Of a DNA stretch of 64,000 nucleotides, positions 57,927 through 64,000 are shown piece after piece. The DNA comes from Megalonaias nervosa. Taxonomy: Eukaryota > Mollusca > Bivalvia > Unionida > Unionidae. The stretch covers positions 57,499-121,498 of the forward strand of contig JAECUM010093569.1 of NCBI GenBank assembly GCA_016617855.1, read 5' to 3'. Every line of letters starts with the position of its first letter. Position 1 is the stretch's first letter. The translations under genes and the position numbers were made by a program. The notes under the pieces were generated by a model. The model did not search any database. It had not been told where the DNA came from and worked only from the letters and a program-made list of their open reading frames with translations.

Positions 57927-59585
57927 GGCTGGTTTGAATTGCCATGGTTACAATCGCCAAGGATACAATGCCTATGGTCTTGCAGCAGGTTATACCTATA
58001 GATGTCGTTCACGCACTATTCAAGCCTGTCAGTCACTTGAGAAGCGACCTGGACTTAGTGTAGTGCGGTTTAGTCCTGGCAAACAGTGTGAAGATGTTCA
58101 GTGTGGTGAGAGTTGTGGCTGCATACATGGGAATAAGACATACAAACTTGGTGAAACATTTCGTATTAGTTGCCAGTATTGCAAATGCTCCCTGACAGGT
58201 GTTGTAGAATGTGAATGTTCAAAGATTGGTCATCGTAAAGAGATTCGAGATTTGACTCGAGATGAAATTGAACTTTACCAATCTGCAATACAAATTCTTA
58301 TGAAAAGAGATGGTAAGTCACACTCAAAGTGGTTCGAATTTGTGAGGATGTATGCAGAACATCTTCCTCAGGCCCTTGGAAATGTTGCGTCTCTGCCGTG
58401 GCATCGGTACTTTCTGAGAATGGTTGAACAGGAGTTGCAGGCAATTGATTGTCGAATAACCATTCCATATTTTGATTGGACACTGGAGGCAGGTGCTTTG
58501 CAGAGATCCCGAATTTGGGCAGCAAATATGTTTGGTGGAAACGGTGATAATGTCACAGGATGCATAAATTACCACCCATTCAAATCGTATTTTCCTCCAT
58601 TCTTGGCTCCGTGTATTCGACGCAGATTCAATGTCAGTGTGTCATTACCAGATGCCATTTCCATCCAGTTTGCACTGAATGACCCTTTGTATGAGAGGTT
58701 CAGGATACATATGGAGATGTTTGTTGGGATTGTTCAGTCATGGATAGGGGGTCACATGGCCTCAGAATTAGCACCTTATGATCCGTTATTCCATTCGTTA
58801 TTGGCCTACATCGACAAATTATGGACAGACTGGATGAATAAACATGAAAATGGTCTTCTTTTGTACCCACAGGATCATCTGTATATACCCATGTATCCAT
58901 TCAAAGCAAGCCCAGAAGATGTGATGGACTCCAAATTACAAATGTGTGTGGAGTATATTCCTTTGTCGGAGGCAGCTATTTGTAATATTACCCTGCCTAA
59001 CTATGGCTATGATAGCCATGGTTACAGTAGGTTGGGGTATGACAGAGAGGGATACGATAAAAGTGGGTATAATATGTTTGGGGTGGATAGAAGTGGTAGG
59101 TTAGACGATAGAGGATTATATAACATTTATGGATTTGATAGATTTGGTTATATGAGGAATGGGTTTGATAGCATGGGATTTGATAGATTTGGTTTTTGGA
59201 TTGACTCATTTAATTTAGATGGATTTGATGCTGAGGGGTATGACAGATCAGGATATGATAGATACGGATTTGATCGTAGAGGCATTACACCATATGGCTT
59301 CCACAAAAATGGAACATGGCTGAATAGGATCCCGCCAGACCTCTTTGATTCCTATGGATACAATAGATACGGATTTGACAAGTTTGGATTTGACAGGCAA
59401 GGGAATGATGTTTTCAGATTCGATTCTCTTGGCTATGATGCTGAGAGGTGTAACCGATTTTTCCTTGGTCCAATGTATGTGATCATCAAAAGATGGATTG
59501 AGAAGCAGTTGGAGAAAGTGAACAATATTTCTTTAAGAGTCATAACCCGGATTTGTCCAGCAGTCACCAGATTTCCAGAATGGAG
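57927..59585 (+). CDS. Exon: VWC-like, tyrosinase-like domain 2 (copper ligands lost), GYD array and RICP tail
   Basis: Acceptor is a T-rich tract plus CAG ending at 57926; donor GTAATT; phase 2 in and out. Order: CHGYNRQGYN; Cys-rich VWC-like domain (about 58003-58222); tyrosinase-like domain (about 58231-58990) with HRKEIRDLT, ASLPWHRYFLRMVE, IPYFDWTLE, SWIGGHM and APYDPLFHSLLAYID; a long GYD array (about 59005-59445); and a CNRFF...RICP tail. His remain at 58360 and 58402. The position nine residues before the PWHR His is Leu (58375). The CuB positions are Val (58723), Gln (58735) and Leu (58801), so no CuB His is left. The frame is fully open over 552 codons with conserved Cys and Trp, so this is a maintained non-catalytic domain, not a pseudogene. 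Cassette 1 spreads the same content over four exons. Confidence 0.95.
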
Positions 59586-59689
59586 GTAATTAAAAGTCTT
59601 AAGTTTTATTAATTTTGCATCAACTGTTTAACATGTTTAATTGGTGTGTACAAGTTACTCTTTGTGTCTGACAAATCTTGTCTGATACC

Positions 59690-60300
59690 CAGGGACTACC
59701 AGAATGCTGAATGTGGGCTATTACATACTTTGATCTGGAGCCCAGAGACTACCAGATTGCTGTGTCTTGGGTATCCCATACTTCAGTCTGAAACCCAGGA
59801 CTACCAGTATGCTGGATCTGGGCTACATCATAGTTTGGTATGGAGTCCATGAACTACCAGATTGCTGAGTCTGGGCTACCACACACTTCTGTCTGGAGTC
59901 CAGGGGCAACCATATTGCTGTGTCTTGGGTATCCCATACTTCAGTCTGAAACCCAGGACTACCAGTATGCTGGATCTGGGCTACATCATAGTTTGGTATG
60001 GAGTCCATGAACTACCAGATTGCTGAGTCTGGGCTACCACATACTTCTGTCTGGAGTCCAGGGGCAACCATATTGCTGTGTCTTGGGTATCCCATACTTC
60101 AGTCTGAAACCCAGGACTACCAGTATGCTGGATCTGGGCTACATCATAGTTTGGTATGGAGTCCATGAACTACCAGATTGCTGAGTCTGGGCTACCACAT
60201 ACTTCTGTCTGGAGTCCAGGGGCAACCATATTGCTGGGTCTGGGCTGCCAGATCAGTCTGGAACCCAGGGCCTATTAGAAAGCTGGGTCTGGGCTACCAA
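59690..60300. repeat. 158-bp higher-order tandem repeat
   Basis: Built of about 50-bp subunits (ACCCAGGACTACCAGTATGC, TGGATCTGGGCTAC). TTGCTGTGTCTTGGGTATCC recurs at about 59758, 59916 and 60074, so a three-subunit block was amplified recently. Confidence 0.94.
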
Positions 60301-61422
60301 ATGTTGAATTTAAGTAGTCCACTGTGCTACTACATAACAATAATAATTAGTTAATCAATTCCCAAACTCCAAAAATATTTTTTAGAAAGAATAATAATTT
60401 TAAAAATCTCCTTACAATGACAGCTGGAAGACTTCAGCTTACAATTTCATATTAATGTGTTCGTTCAAACCTGTTGAATTAAAGCAAGGTACCAGATGCA
60501 GTGCTGTTAGTATTCTGGGCTGTAGTTGAATTTTGCATTTATTTAGCACATCGTGACTATAGTTTTCGCATAAGGGGATTATTTAAAGCCGAGGAAACTA
60601 GAGAATCCAAGGAAAACAACCAGCCCTTGATGGATGATTGGTTTAGTTTGGTGTTGACTGGTGTGGCATCACAAGTAGGTTATTTAGTGCCAAGGCAGTT
60701 GAAGTAAAGTGCGTTGCCTAAGGACACGTCATTAGTAGTCAACCCAGGCTGATCCGATGGTAGCATTCTAACCAGCAGGGTCACTGCAAGTCCAACAGTC
60801 TAACCTCCTTGCCACCATGGCTTCTACCTTCATTTTTCTTCTCTTTTGAGGTAGGTGAGCACTTTGGGACTATTTTACATTCTGGAACCCACAGGTGGTT
60901 TGGATGGATGAATATTAATTCTTGCTTGTTCCAGCTTGTACATTGTGCCTGTAATGACAGTGGTGCAAAGTAGGTACATTATTGAGAATACCAAAAAGGA
61001 TGTTTGAGTGACAGATCTAATCAAGAGATGGTGTCCATTTCAGTTTTAGATATACATGCACAACAATGTGCAGACACTTACTTGCTCATAATAGATTGCA
61101 AAAGGAAACTCTTCAGTTTTACATATCCAGTAACCTTGTTTGTTTTTGTCATTAAAGACTGCATGATTTGTTAAGTTAATTGGACAATTTTCTAATAAAT
61201 ACATTTGACTCCTTCTGTGAATATACAGTTGAATCTGCTTGTCACAAATGGTGAAACCTTAAAGAACCTGTAAAATTTGTTTGTTAAAATTAATTTTGTT
61301 ACAACCAGGAAAGATTACATTGATTATATAACCACAAAAGCAAATTAGCTTTTTACTATGTCTAAAAATTTGCTGATGATAATTCAAGTTTGTTTCAAAA
61401 GGTTTTTTATTTTCTGCTCAAG
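60301..61422. other. Intron, possible old SINE only
   Basis: 60700-60830 has AAGGACACGTCATTAGTAGT and CATTCTAACCAGCAGGGTCAC, reminiscent of a minus-strand tRNA-like SINE. No exon before 61423. Confidence 0.35.
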
Positions 61423-61581
61423 GTATACTCAGAACTGGCTGCATCGTGGTGATCAGATTCCGCTGATTGAGACCATTCAGAATGAGTTGGACCAGAGTCG
61501 TCATATCAACCTTGACTATTTCCCTGAACGCAGTAGTGTAGGAAAGGATGAGGTGTGGTTACCATTGTCTCCTGATAGAAG
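61423..61581 (+). CDS. Exon: linker between RICP tail and Cys-rich module 2
   Basis: Acceptor TTTCTGCTCAAG, donor GTAGAG; phase 2 in and out. It encodes YTQNWLHRGDQIPLIETIQ, then DYFPERSSVGKDEVWLPLSP. There are no cysteines. It probably continues the tail domain (compare NWLQQYWIKDIKDV in cassette 1). Residues W-L near the start are shared; the rest is not recognisable. Note an RGD tripeptide (HRGDQ), a possible integrin motif only if exposed. Confidence 0.85.
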
Positions 61582-61853
61582 GTAGAGAAATACTGTAAAA
61601 TACTTTGGCTTTAAAGGTCAAACTTTTGATTATTTTCATTTAGTACTGCACATCAATGTGCATTTCTCATTTTAGGTGCATTTTTCTACTGATAATCACT
61701 TATTTTATTCTGCGGTATGAAAATTGCTACTAATTTATTTGTCAGTAAAAGGAATGTTTGGTCACCTTTTAGAGCTGTTGATGAACATTTACCATGTGAC
61801 AGATTTTGTCTTTAATCTAAAGTCTGCTAAAACCATTGCTGATTTTGTTCCAG

Positions 61854-61948
61854 ATTGTGCTTTGTGACCTACTACTATACTGAGTGTCCATTTGGTCAGT
61901 TTCCCATGGTGTGCCCACCTAATTTGTGTGATGGAAGGAAATGCCCAG
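61854..61948 (+). CDS. Exon: first half of Cys-rich module 2
   Basis: Acceptor ATTTTGTTCCAG, donor GTAAGG; phase 2 in, phase 1 out. It encodes LCFVTYYYTECPFGQF then VCPPNLCDGRKCP. It aligns with RFCF...VCFNNPCLKEKCP of 41597-41842, but here an intron interrupts the module between KCP and YPEA. Confidence 0.88.
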
Positions 61949-62199
61949 GTAAGGCGAGTACAAATATATCTCCTATCAAAAGCCCATGGAGCCCATTTAA
62001 AACCCATTGCAGGTTCAGTGTAAACTTTCAGTTAAAACACTCATTAAAGATGGCAAACATAATTAGCATCGTTTTGTTTCCAAGCTAGTATTAATCCTGT
62101 AAATTGCAAAGAATTAGCTATGAGTCATGTTTAACTCTACCTCTGCTTCCTAACAGAGATTCTAACTTTCAGCGCAAGCTGGTGTTATGCACATTTAAT

Positions 62200-62830
62200 T
62201 TGTATTGTGTGTTGGCTCTTGTCCATGATTATATGCTGTGTATATTTACTTTGTATTGTGTAATTGACTTTGTCCATAATTGAGGGTAGGAGTTGGGTCT
62301 ACCTGAACCATGTCTTTTCTTGTGAACAACATATTATATATTAAATATTTGTCTTTCAATTTAGATTATATTTTAAGATCATTATTACTTGGAGGTAAAC
62401 ATGCTGACAGATATTGAGTTCAAGGTCTAGTTATTTTCAGAAATTTGGATTGTTCTTGAAGCAAGTTATTTTATGAATTTGATAGGAAAATTACTCTCAT
62501 CATGGTTCTGTTATTGCATCTTAGTTGTTTATGTGTTGTTTACTTCAGAATTACTCCCTCCATATCTTAACATAAGTCTTAATGAAATCAGTTTTAGTTG
62601 TGTTCAGTTTTAGTCTGATCAGATTTATTTAAATTATTCACTGGAATTACAAAGTGCTCAGTAATACATTCAGACTAACTTTATTGGAATTATTGTGAAT
62701 TCATTCAAGGACATTTTGAATTATATTGTTGTAATACATTAAGACTGTTGGAACATCAGCATTATTCCAGGCTATGGAATTCATTCAGAACTCTATATTT
62801 TTGGACTTGTGTTAGAACTTTTAGGACTAT
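62200..62830. repeat. Dispersed block, second copy
   Basis: Collinear with 50990-51545 (see there). Order and orientation are preserved. Confidence 0.7.
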
Positions 62831-62831
62831 G

Positions 62832-63310
62832 GGAAGTGAAAAAAGTGGCATCCCAAGATAGGAGCCCAGCTGTTTTAGACAAGACCCATGGGAAGTGAAG
62901 AAAGCAATCTGATTAAAATTAGATATCCACTGTCCTACATGAAGATTTGATGATGACTGCTTAGGGGTCATGTTCTGGTGACCTTTGAATTAGCCATTGG
63001 AAATGTTGTTTTCAAAATCTGAAAGTGAATCAGATTGTTTGGTACAAATTCATGTTCTTCATCCACACTGCTCTGTCTCCAAATGCGAAGATATAAGACT
63101 TCATCTGATTGGCTGATAAAATTAGAGATTATGGTAATAACATAGGTCACCAGAACATGACCCCTTAGTGGACACTGTCAGATCTTCATGTACAGCAGTG
63201 GAGATCTGATTTTAATCAGATTGTGAAGAAAGTGGCATCCCAAGATAGGAGCCAACCTGTCTCAGACAAAACCCATGGGAAGTGAAAAAAGTGGCATCCC
63301 AGGATAGGTA
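62832..63310. repeat. About 58-bp repeat split by a foldback element
   Basis: GGGAAGTGAAAAAAGTGGCATCCCAAGATAGGAGCC units at about 62832, 62890 and 63224, and again at 63278. The foldback element at 62905-63223 interrupts the second unit. Confidence 0.85.
62905..63223. mobile_element. Foldback MITE with about 80-bp terminal inverted repeats and 9-bp target duplication
   Basis: Left end CAATCTGATTAAAATTAGAT through AGGGGTCATGTTCTGGTGACC; right end is its inverted copy ending ATTTTAATCAGATTG. TGAAGAAAG is duplicated at 62896-62904 and 63224-63232. 9-bp duplications and long TIRs are typical of Mutator-like elements. No coding capacity. Confidence 0.88.
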
Positions 63311-63404
63311 GCTGCTTAATAGAGGTTCATTTGAGCAGTAATGGAGATTTAGAAAATATGTCTGGTTATGACAGATGTTCGATTAATATCTCTGATAATT
63401 GCAG

Positions 63405-63497
63405 GATATCCAGAAGCAGTTTGCAGAATAAACAGGTGTGGAGGCTGTCAACATGAGTGGTACAGTGGGATCACAGGGGAGGTGATACAGTGTACAG
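63405..63497 (+). CDS. Exon: second half of Cys-rich module 2
   Basis: Acceptor TCTGATAATTGCAG, donor GTAATA; phase 1 on both sides. It encodes YPEAVCRINRCGGC, QHEWYSG, EVIQCT, matching YPEAHCRVDFCGDC and EWYFDGKLVDC of module 1. In module 1 the next exon is an EGF domain, so an EGF/Kunitz exon may follow beyond 64000. The gene continues because there is a good donor and no stop. Confidence 0.88.
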
Positions 63498-64000
63498 GTA
63501 ATAAAATATCATAGGAAAAACATGACATCTCCACTGTGGTGATACCACTTTTGGAACCATTTTCTTTTCCCATTTAGGAAATACATATTTCCATATGTTA
63601 GGCCCCTTTCATTTTTTTTCTATGCTCTGTCTCTTCCTCTCTTCCATCTGGATGAACAGATCTTAGCCTATTTCATTTTTCTTCCTCTGCTCCTTTTTCA
63701 TCACTTCCTCTCTCTCTCTCCATCTGGATGAACAGATCTTAAACTATGTCAGGATTGTAGACCCTTTAGTATGCACTTAGTTAATCAGTAAGGAGATGCC
63801 ATGAAGAAATGCCAGAAATTGAACTCAAACCAAAAGGTATGCTTCAGGTATTATCTTTTTCTATAATTAGTTTTCCAAATGAACCATGCAAATTTTTGAT
63901 GACTGAACTTTCTTGACCTGTTGTTATTCAGTATTCTGTGGTAGCCTGGTTGTGTCACTATATTTATTCAGAACATGGTATATTATGAACTGACATTAAC
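63498..64000. other. Intron at window end
   Basis: Contains a duplication around CATCTGGATGAACAGATCTTA (about 63646 and 63720). No exon found before the edge. Confidence 0.55.

Larger units (their letters stand above)
1271..63497 (+). other. Gene model: giant multidomain tyrosinase-like extracellular protein, partial at both ends
   Basis: Twenty exons were joined by hand from acceptor/donor sites, reading frame and domain homology. All junction phases agree and no stop occurs in about 5,682 nt. Order: TSPN/LamG-like, coiled coil, VWC, then two cassettes of EGF, Kunitz, VWC-like, tyrosinase-like, pentapeptide G-[YF]-[DN]-x-x repeats, an RICP tail and a Cys-rich module. In cassette 2 extra pentapeptide repeats precede the VWC-like domain. 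The cysteine-rich, EGF/Kunitz/VWC content implies secretion. The N-terminal part resembles NELL/thrombospondin-type secreted proteins. A role in extracellular matrix, shell or adhesive material is inference. The first exon(s) with the signal peptide and the last exon(s) lie outside the window. I do not recognise a named orthologue. Confidence 0.85.

Noticed and set aside
58298..58575. Minus-strand open frames under the tyrosinase-like exon
   Set aside because: Shadows of the strongly supported plus-strand coding sequence.

Overview
The window is eukaryotic genomic DNA from an invertebrate animal, most likely a mollusc (perhaps a bivalve). It is AT-rich and has long introns full of minisatellites. 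It carries tRNA-derived SINEs with visible target-site duplications, LTR/Gypsy and hAT-like remnants, and an interstitial array containing the TTAGGG hexamer. The molluscan assignment is inference from repeat style plus the tyrosinase-like/EGF/Kunitz gene content; nothing here names the species.

One plus-strand gene explains all convincing coding sequence. I could join 20 exons from 1271 to 63497, and every intron phase is consistent. Together they give about 5.68 kb of open frame (about 1,890 codons) with no stop. Both ends are open: the signal peptide, start codon and stop codon lie outside the window.

Domain order: thrombospondin-N/laminin-G-like (1271-3815); predicted coiled coil (8954-9069); VWC (17322-19823). 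Module 1 follows: EGF and Kunitz (23999-26219), VWC-like (26083-27596), tyrosinase-like (29541 on), G-[YF]-[DN]-x-x repeats and an RICP tail (30385-36386), and a Cys-rich module (41597-41842). Module 2 has the same order: EGF and Kunitz (44867-48360), G-[YF]-[DN]-x-x repeats (48330-53131), then VWC-like, tyrosinase-like, repeats and tail in one exon (57927-59585), and the Cys-rich module (61423-63497). The N-terminus resembles secreted TSPN/coiled-coil/VWC/EGF proteins. The whole reads as a large secreted matrix protein built from a duplicated EGF-Kunitz-VWC-tyrosinase-GYD cassette.

Both tyrosinase-like domains have lost expected copper-binding histidines. The second keeps the fold landmarks but has none of the three type-3 CuB histidines, so it is probably a structural pseudoenzyme. 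The Tyr/Gly/Asp/Arg pentapeptide arrays beside them are the most distinctive unexplained protein feature.

The introns hold the rest. One minisatellite has copied an exon end together with its 5' splice donor about 33 times (19790-21379). A TTAGGG-bearing array repeats an acceptor-like motif (25255-25880). A decayed copy of a GYD exon sits next to its parent (53140-53247). There is a nested TIR element inside a Gypsy remnant (9960-12905), a foldback element with a 9-bp target duplication (62905-63223), two SINE families, and dispersed MITE-like and 150-bp repeat families. No true tRNA, rRNA, CRISPR or promoter could be supported.
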